Source of the DNA: Rhodococcoides corynebacterioides
GTDB taxonomy: Bacteria; Actinomycetota; Actinomycetes; Mycobacteriales; Mycobacteriaceae
Length of the DNA stretch: 64,000 nucleotides
Direction: 5' to 3'
Assembly: GCF_019834675.1 (NCBI RefSeq)
Contig: NZ_JABUBU010000001.1
Location: 892,018 to 956,017, forward strand
In this document: positions 20,595 to 28,810 of the stretch, one piece after another
How positions within the stretch are numbered: the stretch's first letter is position 1
Layout of the letters: each line of letters begins with the position of its first letter
The notes under the pieces: model-generated
Databases searched by the model: none
What the model saw: the letters and a program-made list of their open reading frames with translations, nothing else
Told to the model about the DNA's origin: nothing
Position numbers and translations under genes: made by a program

Positions 20595-20967
20595 CGAGGG
20601 GGATCTGCAGCGGAAGGCGCAGCAGCACACCGACTTTCTGCACGGTGGAGGTGCGGCTGCTGCGCCACCAGAGCACCGCCATGTTCACGTTCGCGGGGAA
20701 CACGGCGACGAAGAACGCCGCGGCGGCCGCGCCGGAGAGTCGCCGCGTCCGCGGGGCGGCCAGTCCGGCGGCCAACGCCACCTCCGCGACGCCCGAGACG
20801 TAGGTGTAGGTCCGGGCCGACCCCGGCAGGGCGCGCGGCACCTGCGCGTCGAAGGGCGCCGGGGCCACGAAGTGCAGCACCCCGGCGCCGCCGAGCAGCA
20901 CGGTGAGGCGCGCGGCGGCGGCGTCGGAACGGCGGGAGCGGGGTCGGCGGCGGGCGAGGCGGGTCAT
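20557..20967 (-). CDS. DoxX-like small membrane protein
   Basis: 136 residues with about four hydrophobic segments. The pattern LTVLLGGAGVLHFVAPAPFDAQVPRALPG, then YVSGVAEVALAAGL, then FPANVNMAVLW is typical of the DoxX/DoxD-like group of integral membrane proteins. The biochemical role is not established for this group. The gene is convergent with adnB, overlapping its end, and divergent from the K+ channel gene. Confidence 0.75.
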   Translation of the reverse strand: MTRLARRRPRSRRSDAAAARLTVLLGGAGVLHFVAPAPFDAQVPRALPGSARTYTYVSGVAEVALAAGLAAPRTRRLSGAAAAAFFVAVFPANVNMAVLWWRSSRTSTVQKVGVLLRLPLQIPLVTQAWSVYSARR

Positions 20968-21039
20968 GGGGACGAGCCTGCCACGTCGGGCGCGGTCGAA
21001 CCCCGGCTCGGGTTCCGGTCACCGGGCGGCCGGCTCGGT

Positions 21040-21045
21040 TACAGT
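21040..21045 (+). promoter_or_regulatory. candidate -10 box TACAGT upstream of the K+ channel gene
   Basis: TACAGT lies about 57 nt before the ATG at 21103. The leader that follows contains a GAGGCGAGGA ribosome-binding-like stretch. A -35 element is not obvious. Confidence 0.4.
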
Positions 21046-21102
21046 CGCACCGGTCGAGGCGAGCACGCTCGACGGTGATCGAGAGGCGAGGACGACCACA
21101 CG

Positions 21103-22173
21103 ATGGCGGGACGGTTGCGTAGGCGGCTGCAGAACACCAACGCCGCGCTGACCGATCGGCCGGATTTCGCGCTGGTCGGCGTGTTGCGCATCCCGGAGTT
21201 CGAGTCGAGTCCGTGGCGGGCGATTTACCGCCGCATCGTCATCGCGTTGATCGTGCTCTTCGTGGCGGCCCTGGTCGTGTACGTCGACCGCGACGGATAC
21301 GCCGACAACCAGGGCGACGACCTGTCGTTCCTCGACGCTTTCTATTACACGACGGTGTCGCTGTCGACGACGGGGTACGGCGACATCGCCCCCATCAGCC
21401 CGTCGGCGCGACTGGTCAACATCCTCGTCATCACGCCGCTGCGCGTGTTCTTCCTCATTCTGCTGGTCGGTACCACCCTGGCAGTTCTCACCGAGCGTTC
21501 GCGTCAGGCGTTCAAGATTCAGCGATGGAGGCGAAACGTGCGCAACCACACGGTGGTCGTGGGCTACGGAACCAAGGGGCGGACGGCCGTCGACGCCATG
21601 CTGGGTGACGGGGTGTCCGCGTCCGACATCGTCGTCGTGGACACCGACCAGACCGCGCTGGACGCGGCGGCGAACGTCGGTCTGGTGACGGTGTACGGCT
21701 CCGCGACTCGCAGCGACGTCCTGCGGTTGACGGGTGCGCAGTACGCGGCGTCGATCATCGTCGCCACCAATCGCGACGACACCGCCGTGCTCGTCACGCT
21801 GACCGCCCGCGAGATCGCACCGAAGGCCAAGATCGTCGCCGCGGTGCGGGAGGCGGAGAACGTGCACCTGCTGCGTCAGTCGGGGGCCGATTCGGTGGTC
21901 GTGTCGTCCGAGACGGCCGGTCGCCTGCTCGGGATCGCCACCACCACGCCGTCGGTGGTGGAGATGATGGAGGACCTCCTGACGCCGGAGGCCGGGTTCG
22001 CCATCGCCGAGCGCGAGGTCGAGCGCGACGAGGTGGGCGGGTCGCCGCGCCACCTCTCCGACATCGTGCTCGGCGTGGTCCGGGACGGCCGCCTGGTGCG
22101 GGTCGGCGCGCCCGAGGTGGACGCGATCGAGGCGGAGGATCGTCTGCTGTACATCCGCCGGGTGAGCAACTGA
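21103..22173 (+). CDS. potassium channel family protein with RCK/TrkA-N domain
   Basis: 356 residues. Two membrane segments flank a pore loop with the K+ selectivity filter TTGYGD at 89-94. From about residue 145 a cytoplasmic RCK (TrkA-N) domain starts, with the dinucleotide-binding GYGTKG at 154-159 and Asp at the end of the second strand. A TrkA-C-like portion follows. This is the architecture of the Kch/MthK type two-helix channels. The gene stands where Rv3200c lies in M. tuberculosis, between adnAB and nudC. It is likely constitutive and gated by nucleotide or ions; the ligand cannot be read from sequence. Confidence 0.9.
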   Translation: MAGRLRRRLQNTNAALTDRPDFALVGVLRIPEFESSPWRAIYRRIVIALIVLFVAALVVYVDRDGYADNQGDDLSFLDAFYYTTVSLSTTGYGDIAPISPSARLVNILVITPLRVFFLILLVGTTLAVLTERSRQAFKIQRWRRNVRNHTVVVGYGTKGRTAVDAMLGDGVSASDIVVVDTDQTALDAAANVGLVTVYGSATRSDVLRLTGAQYAASIIVATNRDDTAVLVTLTAREIAPKAKIVAAVREAENVHLLRQSGADSVVVSSETAGRLLGIATTTPSVVEMMEDLLTPEAGFAIAEREVERDEVGGSPRHLSDIVLGVVRDGRLVRVGAPEVDAIEAEDRLLYIRRVSN

Positions 22174-22223
22174 CCGACGGACCGTTGCCACGGCACGATC
22201 ACCGGGGCGCGGCACGAGGTCGC

Positions 22224-22229
22224 TAGGGT
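22224..22229 (+). promoter_or_regulatory. -10 box TAGGGT of a leaderless nudC transcript
   Basis: TAGGGT ends 6 nt before the GTG at 22236, so the transcript probably starts at the start codon. No ribosome binding site fits. Confidence 0.6.
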
Positions 22230-22235
22230 CGTGAG

Positions 22236-23141
22236 GTGTCCTTCGCACTCGTCACCGAACCCATGCTGTCGCGGTCCCCGCTCGACCGAGCGGAGGAGCT
22301 GCGCCGGGACACCGCTGCGCTGACCGCCGGATGGTCCACGGCGTCGGTGCTGCGCGTCGACGCGACGGGCCGGATTCCCGTCGCCGACGGCGGCGTGGCC
22401 ATGGTCCCGGCCGCGGAGGTGGCCGAGGCGCCACCGGAGAACGCGGTCTTCCTCGGCCGGGCGGACGGTCGACATCTCTGGGCGGTGCCGGTCGAGACCC
22501 TGAGCGGCGACAGCACCGACCTGCGGGCGTTCGACGACGTCCTCACCGACACCTCCGCCGGAATCGTCGTCACCGCCGTGGCGCTGCTCAACTGGCATCG
22601 CAGTGCGCGGTTCAGCGCCCGCGACGGATCACCGACCCGGCCGTCGGCGGCCGGATGGTCACGGGTGTCGGAGGCGACCGGGCACGAGGAATGGCCGCGG
22701 TCGGACCCGGCGATCATCGTGCTGGTGCACGACGGCGCCGATCGCGTTCTCCTGGCGCGGCAGCCGTCGTGGCCGGAACGTCGGATGTCGGTGTTGGCCG
22801 GCTTCGTCGAAGCCGGGGAATCACTCGAGACGTGCGTGGTGCGCGAGGTGCGCGAAGAGGTGGGTCTGGGCGTCGACCGCATCGAGTACCTGGGCAGTCA
22901 GCCGTGGCCCTTCCCGCGCTCGATCATGATCGGGTTCGCGGCGCAGGCCGACCCGGCCGCCGATCTGGAGTTCACGGACGGGGAGATCGCCGAGGCGCGG
23001 TGGTTCCACCGCGACGAGGTCGAGGCCGCGCTGGCCGCGGGGGACTGGGCGGCCTCGACGTCGGCGCCCCTGCTGCTCCCGGGGTCGATCTCCATCGCCC
23101 GAGCCATGCTCGAGTCCTGGGTCGCCCGCCCCGTCAGGTGA
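22236..23141 (+). CDS. nudC: NAD+ diphosphatase / RNA NAD-decapping Nudix hydrolase NudC
   Basis: 301 residues. It hydrolyses NAD(H) to NMN(H) and AMP, and family members also remove NAD caps from RNA. The Nudix box starts at G189 (GFVEAGESLE...REVREEVGLGV), and the NADH-specific SQPWPFP motif follows at 221-227. The four zinc-ribbon cysteines of E. coli NudC are absent; the corresponding stretch reads ARDGSPTRPSAAGWSRV, as I recall for mycobacterial NudC. The GTG start lies 6 nt after a TAGGGT box. The 3' end overlaps the convergent mycoredoxin gene by 8 bp. Confidence 0.93.
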   Translation: MSFALVTEPMLSRSPLDRAEELRRDTAALTAGWSTASVLRVDATGRIPVADGGVAMVPAAEVAEAPPENAVFLGRADGRHLWAVPVETLSGDSTDLRAFDDVLTDTSAGIVVTAVALLNWHRSARFSARDGSPTRPSAAGWSRVSEATGHEEWPRSDPAIIVLVHDGADRVLLARQPSWPERRMSVLAGFVEAGESLETCVVREVREEVGLGVDRIEYLGSQPWPFPRSIMIGFAAQADPAADLEFTDGEIAEARWFHRDEVEAALAAGDWAASTSAPLLLPGSISIARAMLESWVARPVR

Positions 23142-23400
23142 GGCCCAGCGCCTTGCGCACCTGAGCCAACGACGGGTTGGTGGCCGTGGTGCCGTCCGCG
23201 TACTTCACCGTCGGCACCACGTGATTGCCGCCGTTCACGCTGCCCACGAACTCGGCCGACGCCGGATCCGCCTCGATGTCGATTTCGGTGTAGGCGATGC
23301 CGTTCTCGTCGAGCTGCGTCTTCAGGCGCCGGCAGTAGCCGCACCAGGACGTCGAGTACATGGTGAGTGCAGGGGCATGAGAGGTGTCTGCTGTGGTCAC
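23134..23400 (-). CDS. mrx1: mycoredoxin (glutaredoxin-like, mycothiol-dependent)
   Basis: 88-residue glutaredoxin-fold protein that reduces mycothiol mixed disulfides. The active site C20-G-Y-C23 follows MYSTSW and matches mycoredoxin-1. The TVPTVKYADG-like cis-proline segment reads HVVPTVKYADGT. The GTG at 23400 is chosen because it gives the family length of about 84 residues; upstream codons would add an Arg-rich, unrelated tail. It lies between nudC and uvrD2, the same position as Rv3198A. Confidence 0.92.
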   Translation of the reverse strand: MTTADTSHAPALTMYSTSWCGYCRRLKTQLDENGIAYTEIDIEADPASAEFVGSVNGGNHVVPTVKYADGTTATNPSLAQVRKALGLT

Positions 23401-23492
23401 GCTCGGACAACGCACGGCCGCGCCCGGATTGTTCCGTCGAGCATCGGTCGGGCTCCCGCGGTCGTGTCGGAGGCGGCTGACATGATGGCCCG

Positions 23493-25610
23493 GTGACCGC
23501 AACCGACGCCGTGGAGGGACTCGACCCCGAACAATCGGCGGCCGTCCTCGCCCCTCGCGGTCCGGTGTGCGTGCTCGCCGGCGCGGGAACGGGCAAGACG
23601 CGCACCATCACCCGCCGGATCGCCCACCTGGTCTCGCACGGCCACGTCAAGCCCGGTCAGGTCCTCGCGGTCACCTTCACCGCACGCGCGGCGGGCGAGA
23701 TGCGGGAGCGGTTGCGGCTGCTCGGGATCGCGAACGACGGCGGCCAGGTGCAGGCGCGCACCTTCCACGCGGCGGCCATGCGCCAGCTCAAGTACTTCTG
23801 GCCGCAGGTCGTCGGCACCACCGACTGGCGGTTGCTCGATCGCAAGTTCGGTGTGGTCGGTCAGGCGGCGTCCGCGGCCGGCGCCTCGACGTCGACCGAC
23901 AGCATCCGCGACCTCGCGGGCGAGATCGAGTGGGCCAAGGCGTCCCTGGTCGCGCCGCAGGATTACGCGGCGACAGTGGCGCGGTTGCACCGGGACACCC
24001 CGACGGACGCGGATCGGGTGGCGGCGGTGTACGAGGGGTACGAGCAGCTCAAGAACCGTGATCCCGATGCCGTGCTGCTCGACTTCGACGATCTGCTGCT
24101 CCACACCGCGGCGGCCCTCGAGACCAGTCCCGCGGTCGCGCAGGAGTTCCGCGAGCGGTACCGCTGCTTCGTGGTGGACGAGTACCAGGACGTCACGCCG
24201 CTCCAGCAGCGGGTGCTCGACGCGTGGGTGGGGGAGCGCGACGATCTGACGGTGGTCGGGGACGCGAACCAGACCATCTACTCGTTCACCGGCGCCACCC
24301 CGAAGTACCTGCTCGACTTCTCGCGGCGCTTCCCGGACGCGACGGTGGTCCGTCTCGAACGCGACTACCGGTCGACCCCGCAGGTGGTGGAGCTGGCCAA
24401 TCAGGTCATCGGTGCCGCCCGCGGTCGCATCGCCGGAACTCGGCTGCAGCTGGTGGGGCAGCGGCCGGCGGGGCCCGCGCCGACGTTCGTCGAGTACGAC
24501 GACGAGGTGTCCGAGGCGGCCGGTGTTGCGCGCACGGTGCAGCGGCTGATCCGTGAGGGCGTGCGGCCGTCGGAGATCGCCGTGCTCTACCGCATCAACG
24601 CCCAGTCGGAGGCGCACGAGCAGGCGCTGACCGATCTGGAGATTCCGTATCAGGTGCGCGGCGGGGAGAGCTTCTTCCAGCGCGCGGACGTGCGCAGCGC
24701 CGTCTCGGCCATCCGGTCCGGTGCGGCGCGGGACGATCTGCCGGACGACGCACGGCGAGGCCCCGGAATCGTGCGGTTCGTCGAGGCGGTGCTGGCTCCG
24801 CAGGGTCTGACGGCCACCGAACCCACCGGTGCGCAGGCGCGGGAGAAGTGGGCTGCCCTGCGCGCGCTCGTGGCGTTGACCAGCGATCTGCTCGAGCAGG
24901 TCCCCGATCTGGACCTCGACGGACTGCTCGCCGAACTACGCACCCGCGCCGAGGCGCGGCACCCACCGACCGTGGAGGGCGTGACCCTGGCGTCGTTGCA
25001 TGCGGCGAAGGGTCTGGAGTGGGACGCCGTCTTCCTGGTGGGGTTGGTCGACGGAACGCTGCCGATCAGTCACGCGCTGGGTGACAGCTCGTCCGCGCCG
25101 GACGAGGCCGCGGTCGAGGAGGAACGTCGGCTGCTGTACGTGGGGGTCACCCGGGCACGGATGCACCTGGAACTGTCGTGGGCCCTGGCCCGCAACGAGG
25201 GCGGACGCAAGTCTCGGCGACGGTCGCGGTTCCTGGTGGATCTGGTGCCGGAGTCGTCTCCGGCCTCGCGTATCGCGGCGGCCACACCGACGCGCAAGCG
25301 TCCGGTGTGCCGGGTCTGCGGATCTCCGGTGATCGGCACGGTGGCCACCATGTTGGGTCGGTGCGAGAAGTGCCCGTCCGACGTCGACGTCCCGCTCCTC
25401 GAGGCGCTGCGGGAGTGGCGGTCGGAGACGTCGAAGACGTTGAAGGTGCCGGCGTACGTGGTGTTCAGCGACAACACGTTGACCGCGATCGCCGAGCAGC
25501 GGCCGCGCGACGACCGCTCGCTCGTGGCCATCCCCGGAATCGGTGCGAAGAAGCTGGAACGGTTCGGCGCCGACGTCCTCGCCATCGTCGGGGAGCGCGC
25601 GACCCGCTAA
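23493..25610 (+). CDS. uvrD2: ATP-dependent DNA helicase UvrD2
   Basis: 705 residues. Superfamily 1 motor with GAGTGKT at 30-36, DEYQD at 229-233, [13 protein letters not shown], a [10 protein letters not shown] motif V and YVGVTRAR motif VI. Two features identify UvrD2: a tetracysteine module (C606, C609, C624, C627) and a C-terminal HRDC domain covering about residues 635-705. M. tuberculosis UvrD2 (Rv3198c) has the same layout and length. The GTG start at 23493 is 6 nt after a CATGAT that could be a -10 element, so the mRNA may be leaderless. The last codons lie within a short tandem repeat. Confidence 0.95.
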   Translation: MTATDAVEGLDPEQSAAVLAPRGPVCVLAGAGTGKTRTITRRIAHLVSHGHVKPGQVLAVTFTARAAGEMRERLRLLGIANDGGQVQARTFHAAAMRQLKYFWPQVVGTTDWRLLDRKFGVVGQAASAAGASTSTDSIRDLAGEIEWAKASLVAPQDYAATVARLHRDTPTDADRVAAVYEGYEQLKNRDPDAVLLDFDDLLLHTAAALETSPAVAQEFRERYRCFVVDEYQDVTPLQQRVLDAWVGERDDLTVVGDANQTIYSFTGATPKYLLDFSRRFPDATVVRLERDYRSTPQVVELANQVIGAARGRIAGTRLQLVGQRPAGPAPTFVEYDDEVSEAAGVARTVQRLIREGVRPSEIAVLYRINAQSEAHEQALTDLEIPYQVRGGESFFQRADVRSAVSAIRSGAARDDLPDDARRGPGIVRFVEAVLAPQGLTATEPTGAQAREKWAALRALVALTSDLLEQVPDLDLDGLLAELRTRAEARHPPTVEGVTLASLHAAKGLEWDAVFLVGLVDGTLPISHALGDSSSAPDEAAVEEERRLLYVGVTRARMHLELSWALARNEGGRKSRRRSRFLVDLVPESSPASRIAAATPTRKRPVCRVCGSPVIGTVATMLGRCEKCPSDVDVPLLEALREWRSETSKTLKVPAYVVFSDNTLTAIAEQRPRDDRSLVAIPGIGAKKLERFGADVLAIVGERATR

Positions 25611-25668
25611 TCGACGCGGTCGGGGAGCGCGCGACCCGCTAGTCGGACGCGGTCGGGGAGCGCGCGAC
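25587..25668 (+). repeat. tandem repeat covering the uvrD2 stop codon
   Basis: A unit of 32-33 bp containing GTCGGGGAGCGCGCGAC occurs at 25587-25618, 25619-25651 and, in part, 25652-25668. The first copy includes the last uvrD2 codons and the stop; the second has a stop at the same place. It looks like a recent slippage duplication of the gene end. Confidence 0.9.
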
Positions 25669-25687
25669 AGTGCATCCTCGCAGGTGG

Positions 25688-25725
25688 AAAATGGGTTGTG
25701 CGGTCGGTCCGCCCCGGTTTACTGT
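25688..25725 (+). promoter_or_regulatory. whiB7 promoter with AT-rich WhiB7-binding element
   Basis: AAAATGG at 25688-25694 directly precedes a -35 TTGTGC (25696-25701); an 18-bp spacer leads to a -10 TACTGT (25720-25725). An AT-rich tract just upstream of the -35 is the hallmark of WhiB7-SigA activated promoters, where the AT-hook contacts DNA. The promoter is about 390 nt from the whiB7 start, leaving a long leader. Autoactivation is inferred. Confidence 0.75.
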
Positions 25726-25801
25726 CGTTCTCGCACCGACCGATGGGGTCGGTGCCCTGTTCCGGCCGGCCGGCCGTTCGCTCTCGAGGGAGGTGTTCTC
25801 C

Positions 25802-25975
25802 GTGGACAACAACACTGCATTCGCCGTCGTGTCGGCACCCTGCGGCGCGAACACCGTCGTGGCGGCCGCTGCGCCCGTCGCGCCTCGTGTCGCGCCCGTG
25901 GCTCTACTGCCGCGCGGCATTCGTGAGCGCCGGGTATCCCCGGAATCCGTGAGAGCAGGACCCTGGCGGGAGTAG
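25802..25975 (+). CDS. whiB7 leader peptide (upstream open reading frame)
   Basis: A 57-codon frame starting at GTG 25802, preceded by the strong ribosome binding site GAGGGAGG. It reads MDNNTAFAVVSAPCGANTVV at the start, becomes Ala/Val/Pro-rich, and ends with several Arg codons and a TAG. It lies in the long 5' leader of whiB7 between promoter and two hairpins. In mycobacteria and Streptomyces a leader peptide controls whiB7 by attenuation: ribosome-stalling antibiotics favour read-through. The same role is inferred here. The coding potential is supported by position and binding site rather than by homology. Confidence 0.65.
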   Translation: MDNNTAFAVVSAPCGANTVVAAAAPVAPRVAPVALLPRGIRERRVSPESVRAGPWRE

Positions 25976-26002
25976 TCCCCCCGGACCCCCGCCCTGCCAT
26001 CA

Positions 26003-26034
26003 GGCCACGGATTCGCTGCCCGCGATCCGTGGCC
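26003..26034 (+). terminator. whiB7 leader hairpin 1, likely conditional terminator
   Basis: GGCCACGGAT (26003-26012) pairs with ATCCGTGGCC (26025-26034) around a 12-nt loop, followed by TTCGTCGTTCG, a weak pyrimidine run. It starts 27 nt after the leader peptide stop, so a translating or stalled ribosome could change its folding. Confidence 0.65.
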
Positions 26035-26056
26035 TTCGTCGTTCGAGTCCTCGTTC

Positions 26057-26098
26057 GACGTCCGTCACGGATTCCCACCCCCCTTCGTGACGGACGTC
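26057..26098 (+). promoter_or_regulatory. whiB7 leader hairpin 2, before the whiB7 ribosome binding site
   Basis: GACGTCCGTCACG (26057-26069) pairs perfectly with CGTGACGGACGTC (26086-26098) around a 16-nt loop. The base of the stem is 6 nt from the AGGAGA binding site of whiB7. CACGGAT (26066-26072), spanning its 5' arm and loop edge, could also pair with ATCCGTG of hairpin 1, giving an alternative fold. Confidence 0.65.
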
Positions 26099-26114
26099 AG
26101 AACAGGAGAACGAC

Positions 26115-26435
26115 GTGACCCTCGCATTCGAGGCGACTCGCGCCGACCACCACGGGATGGAGGTCGTCGCCGCGACGACCGCGGAAACCCGATCGCTTCC
26201 GTGTCACCGCGGTGACCCCGACCTGTGGTTCGCCGAGTCCCCGGCGGCTCTCGACCGTGCCAAGGCCCTCTGCGCCGACTGTCCGGTGCGAACGTGGTGT
26301 CTGGACGCGGCGTTGGAACGCGCCGAGCCCTGGGGCGTCTGGGGCGGCGAGATCTTCGATCAGGGACGCATCATCGCGCGCAAACGCTCGCGGGGACGCC
26401 CTCGGAAGAACGCGCCGTCCGACGGCGGTGCGTGA
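26115..26435 (+). CDS. whiB7: WhiB7 redox-sensing transcriptional activator of antibiotic resistance genes
   Basis: 106 residues. Four cysteines, C30, C53, C56 and C62, bind the [4Fe-4S] cluster. The turn GVWGGE at 74-79 binds the sigma factor region, and an AT-hook RGRPRK at 93-98 makes it WhiB7 rather than another Wbl protein. WhiB7 activates intrinsic resistance genes after ribosome-targeting antibiotics. The GTG at 26115 follows AGGAGA. The gene lies between uvrD2 and the ABC1 kinase gene, as Rv3197A does. It has a long leader with peptide and hairpins, and a duplicated 3' end. Confidence 0.96.
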   Translation: MTLAFEATRADHHGMEVVAATTAETRSLPCHRGDPDLWFAESPAALDRAKALCADCPVRTWCLDAALERAEPWGVWGGEIFDQGRIIARKRSRGRPRKNAPSDGGA

Positions 26436-26465
26436 GCGGGCCCCGGTCCGCGTGAGCGGGCCCCG
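26430..26465 (+). repeat. 20-bp tandem duplication at the whiB7 stop codon
   Basis: GCGTGAGCGGGCCCCG occurs at 26430-26445 and 26450-26465. The first copy contains the whiB7 stop. It is the second case, after uvrD2, of a duplication across a stop codon. Confidence 0.85.
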
Positions 26466-26490
26466 ACCGACCAGGCCGACCCGGGCCCGA

Positions 26491-27813
26491 TCAGTCCGCG
26501 AACCCGGGCATCCACTCGGTGAGGATGGCCATGTACGGGGCGTAGGCGTCGAGTTGCGCGCAGATGCCGACCGACCCCATCAGTACGCGGAAGATCACCG
26601 CGTACTGCGGCGGCAGGTTGAGCGAGCGGGCCGTGCGGAACTGTGGACCGGAGAAGTCCGCCGCACGGCCCGCGGTGTCCTGCATCCACTTTCGGGTGAA
26701 ATGGAAGGACTCGGTCTTGATCGGATCGGTGAAGGGCCGGAGGTAGTCCGCGATCTCCTGGTCGGTCACGGTGTGCCCCGGCAGGACGAACCCGGTTTCG
26801 CGCATGAGGGTGTTCAGCTCGTCGAACTCCTCGTCGCGGGACAGGCGCACCATGCGTCCCAGCTCGGGGGGCAGGCCGTCGGGCAGGGACAGGCAGGCGC
26901 CGAAGTCGATGACCCCGAGCCGGCCGTCGTCCAGCAGCTTGAAATTGCCGGGGTGGGGATCACCGTGCAGGCGGCGGACCCGCGCCGCCGACTCGAAATG
27001 GAAACGCGCGAGGTTCTCACCGGCGGTGTTGCGCTGCTCGGGGGTGCCCGAGGCAACGATCTTCGACAGCGCGGTGCCGTCCATCCATTCGGTGATGACG
27101 GCCTTCGGGGCGCTGGCGACGACCTTGGGAACGGCGAAGCGCGGATCGCCGTCGTAGGTCGCGGCGAACGCACGCTGGTTCTCGCCCTCGATGCGGTAGT
27201 CGAGTTCCTCCTCGGTGCGGGCCGACATCTCGTCCAGCACGGCTCGGACGTCGGTGCCGGGCGCGAGCGTGCCGAGCAACCCGACGAACCGCGACAGGGT
27301 CTTGAGATCGGCGCGGAGCGCGTCGTCGGCACCGGGGTACTGGATCTTCACCGCCACGGCCCGGCCGTCGGACCAGGTGGCCCGATGCACCTGACCGATG
27401 CTGGCCGACGCCACCGGCTCGTCGTCGAAGTCGGTGACGCGCGATCGCCACGCGGTGCCCAACTGCTGATCGAGCACACGGTGCACCGTCTTGGCCGGCA
27501 TCGGCGGCGCTTCCGCCTGCAGCTTGGTCAGGGCTTCTCGGTACGGACCGGCCATCTCCTCCGGAACCGCGGCCTCCATGACGCTGAGCGCCTGACCGAG
27601 TTTCATGGCGCCGCCCTTGAGCTCGCCGAGCACGGCGAACATCTGCTCCGCGGCCTTGGCGGTCAGTTCGGCGTCGATCTCCGCGCGATTGCCGCCCGCG
27701 AGCTTGCGCCCGAAGCCCACGGCCGCTCGGCCCGCCATGCCGAGCGGGATGCTGGCGAGCTTGGCGGTGCGGGCGGAGCTGCTACGCGGAATGTCGGGCA
27801 TGTCATCCATCAT
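26491..27813 (-). CDS. ABC1/UbiB-family atypical kinase
   Basis: 440 residues of the AarF/ABC1/UbiB family. The family-specific KxGQ motif is K71-L-G-Q74, followed by an Ala-rich loop, a catalytic-loop equivalent HGDPHPGN at 283-290, and a metal-binding IDFG. There is no menaquinone gene nearby, and mycobacterial homologues (Rv3197) are better known for a role linked to macrolide resistance and for control by WhiB7. The neighbouring whiB7 supports that link, but the substrate is unknown. It is the last of three closely spaced minus-strand genes; the ThiF-like gene ends 6 bp upstream of its start. Confidence 0.9.
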   Translation of the reverse strand: MMDDMPDIPRSSSARTAKLASIPLGMAGRAAVGFGRKLAGGNRAEIDAELTAKAAEQMFAVLGELKGGAMKLGQALSVMEAAVPEEMAGPYREALTKLQAEAPPMPAKTVHRVLDQQLGTAWRSRVTDFDDEPVASASIGQVHRATWSDGRAVAVKIQYPGADDALRADLKTLSRFVGLLGTLAPGTDVRAVLDEMSARTEEELDYRIEGENQRAFAATYDGDPRFAVPKVVASAPKAVITEWMDGTALSKIVASGTPEQRNTAGENLARFHFESAARVRRLHGDPHPGNFKLLDDGRLGVIDFGACLSLPDGLPPELGRMVRLSRDEEFDELNTLMRETGFVLPGHTVTDQEIADYLRPFTDPIKTESFHFTRKWMQDTAGRAADFSGPQFRTARSLNLPPQYAVIFRVLMGSVGICAQLDAYAPYMAILTEWMPGFAD

Positions 27814-27819
27814 GTCGGA

Positions 27820-28743
27820 TCAGACGGGGACGTGCCCGGAGCAGGGGCAGACCGGGTGCCGGTGCCACGGCCGTCTGTGCACGGTCCCCGCCTCGGCGTC
27901 GATTTCCTGGCTGTGACCCATCATCACATCTCGGCGGTGGCCCATGGCCGGCGGTGACCGGCGGTGCAGCGCCGTCTTGTCCGACCACCGCGTATGCCGG
28001 CCCAGGAAGTCGTGCACCCGCGCGACCGCGAAGGCGGCGGTGGCCGCTACGGTCGGGGGCGTGGCGGACGCGGCGTGGCCGTCGAGCTGGGCCGCGAGGT
28101 AGGGCCAGTCCCGGTCGAGGTCGCATCGGGTGAGGTCGACGCAGTGCAGACACGCCGTGTGACCGGGAACGACGAACGGCCCGACCACCCCCACTCCGTC
28201 GCGGCAGCGCACCGGCAGGTGGGGGATCTCGTCGTGCATGAGCAGACGGACCACGTCCGGCGCGGTGACCACCGAATCCGTGAGCACCACGGCCGCGAGA
28301 TCCCGCGGCAGCGTGCGCGGACAGGTGGGGTGATGGTCGACCACTGCCGCCGAGCGCCGATCCACCGTGGCCCCGCGGCGCAGACCCGCGCCGACGGCGT
28401 CGGCGAGCGGACCGCGACCGACGATCAGGACCGTTCGGGCCGGGGAGTGGGCGGTCGGCGTGCGCTCGACGAGCCCGGCCTCGCTCAGCAACCGCACGAC
28501 GGCCGACACGGCGGCCGAGTCGACACCGCGTCGTTCGGCGCGCCACGCCACGTCCGGCACCGAGTGATATCCGTCGAGGAGTCGCAGGACCCCGATCATG
28601 GTGTCGGCGGTGACGCCCGGCGGCGGGGTCAGGACGAGTCGATCGTCGGGATCCCAGCCGATCTGGACGCGCTCGTCACGTCGAGCGAGCAGAACCAGGT
28701 TGCGGATCAGTCGCGGGTGACCCGCTGCGGTGGTGTCGACCAT
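27820..28743 (-). CDS. ThiF/E1-like protein of the TOMM cyclodehydratase type
   Basis: 307 residues. An N-terminal winged-helix-like part (residues about 10-95) is followed by a Rossmann segment TVLIVGRGPLADAVGAGLRRG and a C-terminal part. Cysteine pairs C198/C201 (ACLHC) and C299/C301 (VCPC) could bind a structural zinc as in ThiF-like E1 proteins. The family resembles the E1-like domain of thiazole/oxazole peptide cyclodehydratases, but no YcaO or precursor peptide gene is nearby. The ATG at 28743 is chosen from homologue-like length; Rv3196 of M. tuberculosis has a similar size and place. Its function is unknown. Confidence 0.75.
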   Translation of the reverse strand: MVDTTAAGHPRLIRNLVLLARRDERVQIGWDPDDRLVLTPPPGVTADTMIGVLRLLDGYHSVPDVAWRAERRGVDSAAVSAVVRLLSEAGLVERTPTAHSPARTVLIVGRGPLADAVGAGLRRGATVDRRSAAVVDHHPTCPRTLPRDLAAVVLTDSVVTAPDVVRLLMHDEIPHLPVRCRDGVGVVGPFVVPGHTACLHCVDLTRCDLDRDWPYLAAQLDGHAASATPPTVAATAAFAVARVHDFLGRHTRWSDKTALHRRSPPAMGHRRDVMMGHSQEIDAEAGTVHRRPWHRHPVCPCSGHVPV

Positions 28744-28810
28744 GGCGGGGACTGTTGCACACCGAGCCCCGTGCGCAGCGGCGATCGGGGCCCGTTGTCC
28801 ACAGGCGCGA

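Noticed and set aside
25670..25801. N-terminal extension of the whiB7 leader frame up to 25670
   Set aside because: It would cross the whiB7 promoter, and the GTG at 25802 has a much better ribosome binding site.
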